From the NCBI GenBank assembly GCA_951394045.1, contig OX595996.1:620001-684000 (forward strand): a stretch of DNA of 64,000 bases. Reading direction: 5' to 3'. A program made the position numbers and the translations under genes. The notes under the pieces are model-generated. The model ran no database searches and had not been told where the DNA came from. It worked only from the letters and a program-made list of their open reading frames with translations. This DNA is from Nitzschia sp. DOCU1. Taxonomy: Eukaryota; Bacillariophyta; Bacillariophyceae; Bacillariales; Bacillariaceae. Below, in pieces: positions 10,261 through 21,116 of this stretch (position 1 is the first letter of the stretch; each line of letters begins with the position of its first letter).

Positions 10261-12369
10261 ATGTCTCTCGAAAGCTTTGTCGAAATCCTGGGTGCTCTCT
10301 TTGGCAGAGGTGGAGGTCGCGAAGCATCGGAACCCGATCAACCTGCCAGGGACGAGGTCCCAGTCGACAAACCATGGTATATGTCTCCACCCAAGCCCGG
10401 CGAATCCAAAGTTACAATTGTCCAGATCACTGATGTTTACACTCTGGACAACTTTGCTTCTCTCAAGACGATGCTCAAGGAGATGCGAGCTTCTCAAGGG
10501 CCGCACGGGAAAGTGGTTTCCATGTTGACGGGAGACTTCTTATCGCCGTACCTCTTATCCAGTATTGATCGTGGAGCTGGAATGATGGAGGCTCTCAAGG
10601 CAACGCCAGTCGATATTCTTACGTGGGGAAATCACGAGGCGGACATTCCCCATAAAGCAACTTGCAAGCACTGCAAGGACTGGACTGGGATTTGGATCAA
10701 TTCGAACATGCAATCGCATGACAGTATGAAGTATCAAGTCCCCTATCATATTATTGAAATCCCTTCGGAAGACGGAACTCAAATTCGAAAGGTCGGACTT
10801 GTAGCCGTTCTTTCCAATGACCCCAAGTTGTATTCGCATTTCAAGTTCGGTGCTTTTGGCGGGGCAACCATTGAAGATCCCTGGGAGACTCTAAAGAAAT
10901 ATGACAAGATCCTGAAAGAAGAGCACGGCTGCGATCTCGTGCTTCCTCTGGAACATTTGTACCTTCCTGAAAACCAAAAGACTTGTGAGGAGTTTGATTT
11001 CCCCGTTATTTTGTCCGGGCACGATCACCATCGCGTCGATCAGGTCATTAATGGAACGAGACTTATCAAACCAGGAATGGATGGCGTGCATGCCACAGTC
11101 CTGGAAATTTCTTGGCCCCAAGACGCTGACCCCGAGGCTCCCTTGCCCAAGATTCGAAGTACATTTGTCGAAACGGCGACGTTTAAGCCGGATCGTGAGC
11201 TCAAGAAGCAAACGAATGCTGCCTACGAGGTCCTTGCACCCCTCCGAAATACCGAGCTTGCCATGGTGCCGCCAGAATACTTTCCATTGTCGTCGACTCG
11301 AGCTAGAGCTGAACTCTGTACCATGGGTCGACTAATCTGTGACTTCTTGCGGGCAAGTTTAGAACAAACAAGAGACACCACAAAAGCCCCAGTGGACTCG
11401 GTCATTCTCATGGGCGGCAATATTCGGGGAGGGGAAGAATATGCTGATGGTAGCTTCTTTTCTCTGGAGATGCTAGAAGCTGAAATCAAGTCGGATGAAG
11501 TCGTTGGGGTAGTGCCGATACCCGGATCCGTCTTGGCAGCTGGCATTGAATGTACGCATCAAGGTGACCCTAAACCGGGATGGATGCAGTTCGATGAAGG
11601 CATGGTGATGGATGAAAACAAAAAGATTGCAAAGGTCGCGGGAGTGCCGTTGAATCCCGACCGTATCTATCACGTTGCTACCAAGATTTCTGATTTGACC
11701 AATGGTCAATCTCCTCCTCTAAAGGAATACTTTTTGGCACATCCCGAGTTGCTGCCTAGTAAGGGGGACTATATCAATATCCAAACGGAACTCATGGGCT
11801 TCTTTGCAAGAAATCTCTTCCGCAAACTCTGGAAGGCCACCGGCAAGCACATGTCCCAGGACGACTTACGGAATTGCGAAGAAGAGGGAATGAGTCGGGC
11901 CGAGACAGCCGAGGTTGAAAGTCAGCTCCGTCTATCCGTTTTGGATCAGAACGGTGATGGTATCTTGTCGATTGAAGACATTCACATGGGCCTTCGAGAC
12001 TATTTGGGATTGAGTATTTACGAAGACGAAATGACACTGGCGAAGCTGATTCATGAATATGCGGATGTCACCGGAAATGGTTACGTAACAGTGGACGACT
12101 TTGAAGTCTTCTGTACTGGTGGATTGCCCAAGGAATTCCGTCCGATGAAGCGAACAAATTCCCTAAACAAGGCATTCCCGGAACCCGTCGAGAACCCGCC
12201 CGAGTCTACAACAACATCCTTGACCGACGACGCTAGTGGTGGCGTGGCCCATGCTATGAACAAGACGACTTCCTCCCGGTCAGATTCGCCGATAGGTCTC
12301 GGCCTGGAAGTTGATTTCAAGGAGATGGCTCGTGTGGAAACAGCTACTACCGAACTGACTGGCGGATGA
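10261..12369 (+). CDS. metallophosphatase / 5'-nucleotidase-like protein with two C-terminal EF-hands
   Basis: 702 residues from the first in-frame ATG (10261). The N-terminal calcineurin-like phosphoesterase domain has GNHE (123-126) and SGHDHH (252-257) metal-site motifs and LTGDFLSP. The first motif is D58-V-Y60, where the family normally has Asp-x-His, so one metal ligand is changed. The 5'-nucleotidase C-terminal domain follows (ELCTMGRLICDFLR, VILMGGNIRGGEEY, VVGVVPIPGSVL), as in UshA/CD73-type nucleotide hydrolases. Two EF-hands close the protein: DQNGDGILSIED (from 562) and DVTGNGYVTVDD (from 602), both with full ligand sets. There is no clear signal peptide, so an intracellular Ca2+-regulated nucleotide or phosphoester hydrolase is likely. 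The EF-hand fusion is the unusual part. Substrate is unknown. Confidence 0.82.
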   Translation: MSLESFVEILGALFGRGGGREASEPDQPARDEVPVDKPWYMSPPKPGESKVTIVQITDVYTLDNFASLKTMLKEMRASQGPHGKVVSMLTGDFLSPYLLSSIDRGAGMMEALKATPVDILTWGNHEADIPHKATCKHCKDWTGIWINSNMQSHDSMKYQVPYHIIEIPSEDGTQIRKVGLVAVLSNDPKLYSHFKFGAFGGATIEDPWETLKKYDKILKEEHGCDLVLPLEHLYLPENQKTCEEFDFPVILSGHDHHRVDQVINGTRLIKPGMDGVHATVLEISWPQDADPEAPLPKIRSTFVETATFKPDRELKKQTNAAYEVLAPLRNTELAMVPPEYFPLSSTRARAELCTMGRLICDFLRASLEQTRDTTKAPVDSVILMGGNIRGGEEYADGSFFSLEMLEAEIKSDEVVGVVPIPGSVLAAGIECTHQGDPKPGWMQFDEGMVMDENKKIAKVAGVPLNPDRIYHVATKISDLTNGQSPPLKEYFLAHPELLPSKGDYINIQTELMGFFARNLFRKLWKATGKHMSQDDLRNCEEEGMSRAETAEVESQLRLSVLDQNGDGILSIEDIHMGLRDYLGLSIYEDEMTLAKLIHEYADVTGNGYVTVDDFEVFCTGGLPKEFRPMKRTNSLNKAFPEPVENPPESTTTSLTDDASGGVAHAMNKTTSSRSDSPIGLGLEVDFKEMARVETATTELTGG

Positions 12370-12935
12370 CGATGATAGTGTCAGCAGTACTACGTATCGT
12401 TGTCTTCTGTCTTACCTGTCAGTGGCCTTTTTGCGGTTCGCAGCTAGTAGTATTACATGACTTCTTGTTGTTGTTGTTGTGCGTACTGCTCTACCCTGCT
12501 TAAACTATACAACTACTATTAGATATAAACAAGAGCAGTTTGATTATTCCAATACGGTCGTAGCTGGTACACGGCCATCTTGTTGTCCACTTTTGCCATT
12601 GCCAGCTTGCAAATCCCTCTAGTAGAAGGGATCTAATCCTTTGAAATTCTAGTAGTAGTGCCAGGCAGGACGCAGTGAGCGCGACACATTCGAATGAATC
12701 AATCAATCAACAACGACGTGGCGTCAGATCAAAGGTGGAACTGTTAAACAATAATGTCGTATAAGACACATTACATAACAACAAGATCTATCGGATGACG
12801 AACAGAACCGAATGCCCTCCTCGCAAGATCTTTCGACAGCACTGCGATGTTTTGCCACAATGACACACGATCCAAAAACAAACTCTCTGTTTGACGATTT
12901 GTAGACTGTTGGACAAAACGACAAGAGTAGTGACA
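12370..12935. other. intergenic, short simple repeats only
   Basis: Holds a TTGTTGTTGTTGTTG tract near 12463 (3' side of the metallophosphatase gene) and the Ku70 promoter. No other feature seen. Confidence 0.4.
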
Positions 12936-15342
12936 ATGGATGACTTGTTTGGAGACGATGTGTGGGGAGAAGAGGTACGTCAATAGTGGAATGGCCGCAG
13001 CAATGCATCACAATTTTGCTTCCAAACGACCTCACCCGTCTTGGCGGCAACTTTTGTCCATAGCCCGACTGGGCCAAGGATAGCCCAGACAAGGAGGCTG
13101 CTGGGGATGATGATAGTAGCGATACGGATGTACCAGTCATGCTGGGAGCTCAGCATGTCATGTTACTGGTGGATTGTCATGCCGACATGTTTTGTGTGGC
13201 GGATGGCAAGCAGCGTCCCGTGGATCTGGCCATGACGCTGGCACAGCAACTCTTGCAACAACGAATCCGAGATACGGTCACGCTCAAGATTGGCAAACGG
13301 AATGGAGTGGGAGTTCTCTTGTATGATACAAAGCCCTTGTACAAGGGAGAAAAGCAGCCAGAAGCAATGCAAAATGACGAAAATGAGGATAGTGAGGATG
13401 ACAACGATCGCCAAGAAGATCTCCCCACAACTCAAGTTCACCTCTTGGTGGGTTTGAATCCCCCCGGCATTGCCGAAGCTCGCGTCGTTCGAGATTGTCT
13501 CGAAACACGCCATTTGCAACAAGAATTTGCCAATACTCTGCAAGAAGCTCCCCTCAAAGCTCCATTGCAAGATGCGATTGAAGAAGCCGTTCGAATTTTT
13601 CGCGAAGCAAAGTGCGTTCGAGAAAAGGCCTCAAAACCTGGAGAACCGACGGATACCAAATCGATTTGGATTTTTACCAATCGCGATGCTCCATATTCTT
13701 CGCCGTCGACTCTACAATTACTCCAAAATGTCGCCCGAGACGCTCAGGATTCTTCCGGGATTCAAATCCTCGTGTGGCCCTTGCCTCACCCTGCCGATCA
13801 AGCAGAATTTTCCATGGAACACTTGTTTGGAAATGTAGTCTCCAAGGACGTCTTTGGAGGCCGTCGCTTGACTTGCACTGAAGAACTCGAGGATGGTTTG
13901 GAGGACTTGCAACAATATTGGAAAAAGACTAGGCGTTTGTACTGGGGTCCCCTAATCTTGCCCGGTGTACAATCGCAAAATGGTGATGAAGAACAAGAAA
14001 CACCCAATATCATGGTAGATTGGTACCGTTTTGTGCAATTTGCCAAAAAGCCTGGCAAGGTGCAAATTGACCTGGAAACCAAACGGTACGTTACATAGAG
14101 TACGAGTGTCACCGACTGTTTGACCGAGAACAAGCTAACAAACTATCCGTCATCAATCTATTGTTCTTGTTGCTCATTTTAAGTGAAACGATCAAGCTTA
14201 GGCAAATGCTGGATAACAATCATGAAATTTTTGTCAATTTCAAGTCTGGAGATGTGGAAGATCGTAAGACACCCAAAGGCGGGATGAATCGGATTCGTCA
14301 ATTTGCCAATCTAGGCGGGGAAAACATTTTGATGTCGACCAAGGATCTCGACGAAATACGTCTCATGGCCAATGGTGGTAAAACCAAGCCGGCGTTGTCC
14401 TTGTTTGGATTCCAACCACGAGATTCGATTCCCTGGTATCATACCATGAATCCTGCCTATCTAATCTATCCCAATGATACTCTCGTCAAGGGAAGTCGAG
14501 ATGCCTTTGTGGAACTACATGCCGCCATGTTACGCAAACAAGTCGTGGCGATTGGTGAGGTCTTGCATCGAGTACATTGGTCGTCACGGCTGGTGGCGAT
14601 TTATCCATTGGAAGAGGATCATCCTGCGCACGAGCATGATTCAGAAACAAAAGCTAGGTCCCCACCGGGCATGATGGTAGTAACGTTGCCATTTGAGGAT
14701 GATATTCGCTGTTTGGAAGAAGATGAGGCTTGGGAGGCTTGGATTCAACAACAACAAAGCAGTACTTCCGTCAAGGAGGAAGTTCCCGACGAAATTTCTA
14801 GCGAGGATTTGAAGAAGGCATGTCGTCCAATGCCATCCGAAGAACTTGTCAAGGCGGCCATCAACCTCATTTCTCGCCAACGATTGGAGGGAGTAGAGCT
14901 GGGCGAAGATTTTGAGAATGCCGGCCTTACAGAGTTCTTCAACTACCTGGAAGCTGTGGCATTGGAGATTCCAGTACCTGACGAAAAGGTTGACTATGAT
15001 ACGCGCCCCGACGATGACATGATTTTGGAGGTTGTCAAGGATCAGATTGAAGAATTCCGCCGTTCGCTTCCTGACGATGTGGAGATACCAAAGGCTTCGG
15101 GAGGAGGAGCGGGAAAGCGAAAGAGAGATCTTCCACCTGACGACTCTGGTTTGGATTGGAACGATTTATATCTGTCGAATGAATTGGACCAAGTCAAGGT
15201 CCCGCAGCTCAAATCGTATCTGCGCTCGGTCGGTGCGCCCTTGTCTGGTAACAAGGGAATGCTATTGGAACGCGTTGCCCAGTGGATCCAGAAATCTTCT
15301 TCGTCACCAGGGAAGGCTGTAGTGAAGATGGAAACGAATTAG
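12936..15342 (+). CDS. XRCC6: Ku70 DNA end-binding protein (non-homologous end joining)
   Basis: Three exons: 12936-12974, 13064-14085 and 14184-15342, giving 739 residues. Both introns are GT-AG (89 and 98 nt) and the phases agree: exon 1 ends in phase 0 at GGAGAAGAG, and exon 2 ends in phase 2 with an Arg codon split CG|T. The N-terminal von Willebrand-like domain starts VMLGAQHVMLLVDCHADMF. A Ku core beta-barrel region follows, with SETIKLRQ, FGFQPRDSIPWYHT and LHRVHWSSRLVAIYPLEEDH. The C-terminus is a SAP DNA-binding motif (QVKVPQLKSYLRSVGAPLSGNKGMLLERV preceded by a basic KRKRD linker). Ku70 pairs with Ku80 on broken DNA ends and recruits the ligation machinery. Intron 1 is related in sequence to an intron in the ankyrin/J-domain gene near 52.7 kb (separate entry). 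Confidence 0.9.
12975..13063 (+). repeat. intron 1 of Ku70, candidate introner copy A
   Basis: An 89-nt GT-AG intron. Bases 12986-13055 align with 52662-52732 in the ankyrin/J/LOTUS gene at 57 of 71 columns, with one gap, including an uncut 11-mer CAATGCATCAC and the 10-mer TCACCCGTCT. Both copies lie on the sense strand of their gene and both begin within 12 bases of the 5' splice site. Confidence 0.7.
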
Positions 15343-15453
15343 CTTGATAATGGAAGTAGAGAAGCTCTAGTCGTCGGAGCCTTGAACGTTTATGTGAAAT
15401 GTCGTCTATGCATTACATTGTATTCCTACCGTCAAACTAGACACCGTCGATGG

Positions 15454-18400
15454 TTACATTGTAGAGCCGGTTTTCACTGTTTGATCGTCGTCGTCGACAG
15501 TTGTTCCATCATCGAATGACTCGTCCGGATTGTATCGCAGCACAGCAGACTTTTGGGCGTGGGTTGGGGAGAAAAATTGTTGTTCAGCCGCAGCAAGATC
15601 TTTCAAAAAGCTATTCCACGTGTCTTCAATTCCAGTGGAAGCTTCTGGTGGCTTCTCCTCCTTCTTCGTACGTCGCTTGAAGGAGGGACCTTTCGTGGAC
15701 GACTGCAGCGCCGGAGTTGCCGTACTAGTAATGCGGCCTTCGTCATCGGAACCAGGAGCATCTTCCGCAGCGTTCAAGTAGGTTCCTGAAAATCCATTCA
15801 AGTTACGTTTCGTCCTCGCACTCTTGACCTTTGGGGCTTTGGCTACTGTAGAGGGTTTGAACTTTGGTCGGAGAGCATAATTCTTGGACAGGTATTGCGC
15901 TCCGGGGACTTGGATTCCTCCCTCCCTGTCCCTGGAAATATCGGTGTGATTCAAGCTTGGTATCGCTGCCGATGACTCGGCTTCGTCGTCAGGTAGGCTT
16001 CCCTCCTCAGAGGTTCCACCAAAAACAGCGGACATAGGCGATGCCCTGTCAACTGACGTAATCGTTTTGTTTTCGTCCGTGTACAAAGAGGAGTCTGTTG
16101 ACATAACTCCAGGAGACATCCTTCCAGTGGGCGACCATTGTTCAGAAAGAGGGGAAGCTGGCACAAAAGCAGAACGAATAGGTGTGAGTGCCCTTGACCC
16201 TTGCGACGTGGTCGTTGCTGTTCCCGGAGACATGCTTCCAGTGGATGTCAAATGCCCAGAAGGAGGGGAAATCGGCACAGTAGCAGAATGAGCAGGTGGG
16301 AGCGCACTTGATTCTTCCGACGTGGTAGGTGGTGCTCCAGTAAGCGCTGCGGTAACCGCTTCTAGGAAAGATCTTGCCGAGGACAAGGGTGTGGCATCCG
16401 ATTCCATTCCAAAGGACGGCTGAGGTGAAAGCGTTCTTGGGGTCGCAGGCCCACTGACTTCGTTCTCCTTCTTTTCCTCCTCCGCTTCTGTATTCTCAAG
16501 GCTTTGCTCAGCAGATGTCTTCGTGGACGTCGGGGGAGGCGGTGGCGGTGGTGGAGGGTCAGACCCGGAATCCTCAGAATCCACTGAGTCGTCATCCTCC
16601 AAATCATCATCCGCCAAAGCCTTCAGGTTGTTAGGAGCTGCCGCAACGCCTTTCTGCAAGGAACCTTCATCGTCGTTCCGAGAAGCCGCATTGAACTTGT
16701 CGTTAAGATTTGCTTTAGGATCTTGCCCAGCGATGATCTCCTCGTCCTCGACTTCTTCGATGGATGCCAACGTATTAGGCGTCGGGGGAGTTCGGGCTTT
16801 GTGCTTTCTCTTCTTTCTTCCAGTTTTTGCCGGCGGCGTCTGAAGCATGTTTGATCCAGGCGTCACTTCGACTTCCACCGCATCCGCCCCCGATGTTACG
16901 GTCACGTCGTCCATCTGATCACTTGCCTCAGAGCCAACGTCATCGCCTGAATCGTCCAAATCGTTCTCGACGTCACCACTCGTGACTCTAGCCGTCGACT
17001 TGGTCTTCTTTTTCTTCTTTGGCTTTAATAAGCTTCTTGCAACGAAGAACGCCACTAGGGTGACTACCAGCAGTCCAGCAAGGGCAGCGCCGATGATGAC
17101 CCCCATGCTAGTTCCGTCATTCCCAGAATCATTTCCACCGCCAGATTCTAGCGCATTTCCAGTAGTATCGAATATGTTCTGGCCTGAAGGGGCAACAAAG
17201 GCAGCTGTAGGAACGATGGTAGGCTGTTGCGTTGGATGACCCACTGTTGGCGCCAGACTCGATGTAGGGGCTGCGGTGGGAGTGCCAGTCGGAGCGGGAC
17301 TAGGAGCGCCTGTTGGCGCCTTCGTTTCGAAAGTGGCTACTTGCCAAGCAGAGATTTGTCCAAAAATATCACCATAGTAAATGAAGTTTCCGCTCGGAGA
17401 GACGCTGGAGATAACCGCAAAGAGTTCAGAAAAGGCGTTAGTAAATGGTTGTCGAGCAAAGCACATTTGCCAGCAGGAGTTTCGCACCTAATGTCGGCCT
17501 CCACAGCGTTCTGGCACGAAGGGATTCCGGTGACATCTGCACAGTTGAGCTGCCAATTTTCGCTGCCATCTCCAGCGTTGAATTGCCTGACACGACCGTC
17601 CATGCTTTCGACAAAGTACACAACGCTCGCACCATTCGCAGCGTTGAATAGAACGGGCGAGCTAAGAATAGCACTGTCAGCCGACGCAGTCCAGAACTCA
17701 CGACCACTATCTGTTTGCAAGCAGTAAAAGTCCCGCGCCACACCAGCCTGGAATAAAAGTGATCCGTCAACCGAAATTGCGGGCGTCGTCAAGAAAGCTA
17801 TGATTTTGAAGTGAAACATTTGAGACTAAACGGTGGCAGTCGTTTCCCGTTTTGCGCGCCCTACTTACGTTGTGATGAATTGTGTAGATTGGTATTGAAC
17901 TGCGACAGCCAGCGGGGGTCAACATCCTCCGCGCTTCCTGCCAGGACGTTCGTCAAGTCACGATTGGCAGTCCATGCCGCGAAACTGGCGGAAGTCCCTC
18001 CGATGTACAATGAGGAGTCAACAAACAACGGCGGCATGACTGCACTAAAAGTCCATGCGCTTCGGCTGATCAAGAGCAGCTGGTAGCTCGAGTTGCCTCT
18101 ACCATTCAAATCTTCAAATTCTGGAGATCGTTCCAAAAGATAAATACTTCCTTGTTCCGTGAATCCTGCGTCCCAGTTCTCGGCCACAACGACCTTATCG
18201 CCATCGGTTTGCAGGCTGCCGTCCAACGTTCGCTGCAAGGCAGGAGGTCCAAGGGGTACATTACGATCTGTGGGCGCCAAGGATGCGACCAGCTCGGCAC
18301 TCGCTCCGCCAGCAGCTGCTAAGATAACGGACAAGAAACCCTTGCCATTGACCGTATGCGACACGTAGAAAAAGCGGCCGTTTGTCCCCACGACCGGTGT

Positions 18401-18991
18401 ACCGACAATTGGCCCGTCCAAGGTCACGGACCAACGAAGAGTTCCATCCATGTTCACAGCAATCACTCTACTGCTGGCAAAACTGCTGTTGTCGTCTCCT
18501 ACTACTGCGCCCCCTTCAAACGTCATCGAGGACGACGCCTGAGGGGTGTCGATGACGGCATACACCAGATAAGGCGAGGATCCAGCCCCTGCCGCTGAAT
18601 CCACCTCTTCATTCACAACCACCACTCCTGATCGACACTCCGTGAAGCTACGAGCGGTGGGTATTGGAACAAACACTGCCGATGTTGTGGGCACATCCTC
18701 TGACGTATTGATAATGTGCAAGCTTCCATCGTCAGCGGTAACAAACAGTTTATCACCACCTCGCCAGGCTACTACAGCGTTCCCTTGTCGCAAGGATCGT
18801 CCGGCCAAACCGATGTCACCGTCAAAATCTCCTTCTAACGAGAAAGTCCAGCGAAGACTTGGAGTATCGAGAAGATTTGCATCCACGGAATCAATGATCA
18901 ACGAAGAACCGAGGCATATTGCCAATAAAGCAAGTAGACCGCCTCGATGGCTCTTGCCATATCCACCGCTGGATCTCGGCAATCGCGCCAT
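15454..18991 (-). CDS. PQQ-like beta-propeller type I membrane protein
   Basis: Three exons on the minus strand: 18991-17869, 17797-17488 and 17404-15454. The introns are 71 and 83 nt (GTAAGT...ATAG and GTGCGA...CCAG), both phases agree, and the product has 1127 residues. A signal sequence or anchor (GLLALLAICLGSSLIIDSV) precedes a luminal or extracellular quinoprotein-like propeller with repeated strands such as DGSLHIIN, DGTLRWSVTLDG, SGREFWTASADSAILSSPVLF, DGRVRQFNAGDGSENWQL and SGNFIYYGDIFGQISAW. A Pro/Thr-rich stalk follows (TGAPSPAPTGTPTAAP), then one membrane helix near residues 579-603 (GVIIGAALAGLLVVTLVAFF) with a KPKKKKK stop-transfer signal. The cytosolic tail of about 500 residues is acidic and disordered, with a nine-Pro run. 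The topology suggests a surface or ER receptor or adhesion protein. It lacks the kinase that follows the propeller in IRE1/PERK. Confidence 0.75.
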
Positions 18992-19638
18992 GGTAAAAAT
19001 ATAGTCTGTGGTAATTGACTTGCAATGATGGTCGAAACTCCCCGGGTTTCGTTCAGTTCCCTATGGATGAAGTTTTGGAGGATTGTTGTTGGCCTCTCCC
19101 GCCATTTTTTCTATGGGAAAGCTACGGTAGCAGTCGTGTGAGAATTTGGAGTGGAATTTTGGTCCGCCGATAATTCTATGCCAGTGTTGGAGGGAAGAAA
19201 TGTGTGCGAGTAGATACCAAAGAGCCGGCTGGCTCGACGGAAGAAAAATTTCCACAAGACTCCACGCAGATCAATGGAGGAATTCAGATATCTATCTATT
19301 CATATCTTAATATTGCATTTATGAAAGCATTAAATATTTATGCCCAAGGTATGGATGCATCACCCAAGTTACGTATTCTTTGGGATACGGTATTGATGTA
19401 TACACTTGGCTTGCTAGGCTTCACGTGGAGGACGGACTTTTTCGAAGTGCGTTTTGACATCAAAAGCCGCAACAAGCGAAGTTGCACCCCGTCCCACCTC
19501 CTTCCGCGCTTGATTCTTCGCGATCCATCCAACCATCAACCATCCATCTGCGCCGTCGTTAACTCAACGCCACATTCCGTTCTTCGGCTTTTTAGGATTA
19601 CCATTCTTCTTCGATTCATATTCATTGCATCTATCATC
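18992..19638. other. divergent promoter region, nothing distinctive
   Basis: Between the PQQ-propeller start and the cold-shock protein start. Short AT-rich stretches (ATCTATCTATTCATATC near 19290) occur. I do not recognise a gene. Confidence 0.4.
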
Positions 19639-20192
19639 ATGAGGTCGACTATCTTCACCGTTCTTTCTGCTTTGTTGCTCGCCACCGAAGGCTCCGCCTT
19701 CATGGTCTCGCCGAACCATCAGATGGCCGCCACGACAAGAGTCTACAGCACTTCGCTTTTGATGAGCGATGGTGTGAAGAAAACGGGTACCGTCAAGTGG
19801 TAAGTAGAATAGTAGCAACGCCTGTCAGAAGATGCGGCGTTTTGATGCATCTTGGATCTCTTGTCCTACCGTGATAGGGAAGGATTTGTGAACGATTTTC
19901 GAGCGACTAATAGATATCTTTTGTGCTATCCTTGTCAATTACCTTCCACAGGTTCAACACTTTGAAGGGCTACGGCTTTATTGTTCCCGATGATGGTGGC
20001 GCTGACATTTTCGTCCATCAAACGGAGATCCAAACCCAAGGTTTCCGTAGTTTGGCTGACGGAGAAGCCGTTGAGTTCGTCGCGGCGAAGGAGGGCAACG
20101 GAAAGATGAAGGCGACCAAGGTCACCGGACCTGGCGGGGCTCAAGTGCAAGGTGCTCCCTTCCGGCCTCAAAACGATGACTTTGATCAATAA
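19639..20192 (+). CDS. plastid-targeted cold-shock-domain RNA-binding protein
   Basis: Two exons, 19639-19799 and 19952-20192, around a 152-nt GTAAGT...CACAG intron in phase 2 that splits the Trp codon of GTVKW|F. The product has 133 residues. The N-terminus is a signal peptide ending GSAF|MVSP, the Phe cleavage motif of diatom plastid presequences, followed by a Ser/Thr-rich transit segment. The cold-shock domain is complete: GTVKWFN, RNP1 KGYGFI, RNP2 IFVHQTEI and the final strand VTGPGG. Bacterial-type cold-shock proteins bind single-stranded nucleic acid and melt RNA structure; a plastid copy would act on plastid transcripts. The intron sits inside the first strand of the domain. Plastid location is inferred from the presequence alone. 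Confidence 0.88.
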
Positions 20193-21116
20193 AGAGTTTC
20201 GTATGGCGATGGTGCTAAGGTCGTCAAGAGAACGACCATGTGCTCAAGGCGGTGCAGCGGAGGGAGAGAAAGAAAGAAACTAGAAAGGAGGGTCGTCAGG
20301 AGGGCGGATGCCTCGATCAATATCATAAACGACTACGACAAACTTTGCTACGGAACAAGATCCTCTACACGGGTTCAATTCTATCGGCATGGTTAATCGC
20401 CGCCGTCTTCTTTTTAATTAAATTCAATATGTCAGTTTACCAGCTTGTGGCTGTCCCAGCACCCTTGTGGAGTGCAGATGGGCGAGTTTTTTGTTCGTAC
20501 ATACGATGAAATGGAATGACGAGATTTAGTTTTGAAATGGCAATGTTATTCATAGAACTAGACCCAAGATTGCTCTGCCGATTGCACGAGTCCGCCCACG
20601 CACTACGTGCATAGTCGACTGACTCTTGAGATTCGGTCGTCCGGCCCAAGCGTAAGTGTCTCCTTACTCGGCCCAGCCCTGTCTAGACTAGAGCACAAGT
20701 CCAATACCTTTGGTGCAGGGGGCTGAGAATTGTGTCAAGTCGCTGATCCCGATGGTGGCACGCTCCTGAATCCATCGACTGAATAGTTGACAGTACCATC
20801 AGCGGCAAAATACTACTGTAGAGAACCCTGGCTTTGGTTTCGCATACGCGAACCATTTACCTATGTGCCCACTGTCAGACCAACTTGCTCGTTTTCCTTC
20901 CTCTAAAGTGTTGATGTAAAGCTAGAATAAAGAGTCAAGAGGGGCAGCTCAGATTTCCTAAGTTGTTTAAGTGGGCGACCTGAATCTTGCCTGTTTCAAA
21001 ACGGCATGAAAGCATGTCGAAGAACCACATGGTAGCTTGTGGGTCGTTCATCGACTGGCTTTCACTTGATACTTGGCTGGGTGCTGAAACAAAGCTGTCA
21101 ACTCATCGCAATCTTA
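20193..21116. other. intergenic, no gene recognised
   Basis: 924 bases between two convergent genes. An 89-codon frame at 20240-20509 has a basic start and one hydrophobic stretch but nothing recognisable. No tRNA or repeat seen. Confidence 0.4.

Noticed and set aside
12724..13140. 138-codon open frame on the minus strand across Ku70 exon 1 and intron 1
   Set aside because: It shares a short peptide (RRVRSFGSKIVMHCC-like) with a minus-strand frame near 52.7 kb. The similarity is explained by the shared intron DNA, not by a shared protein.
20240..20509. 89-codon small protein with a hydrophobic stretch
   Set aside because: No recognisable features, a low-complexity basic start and no sign of a promoter; it probably lies in the 3' UTR of the cold-shock gene.
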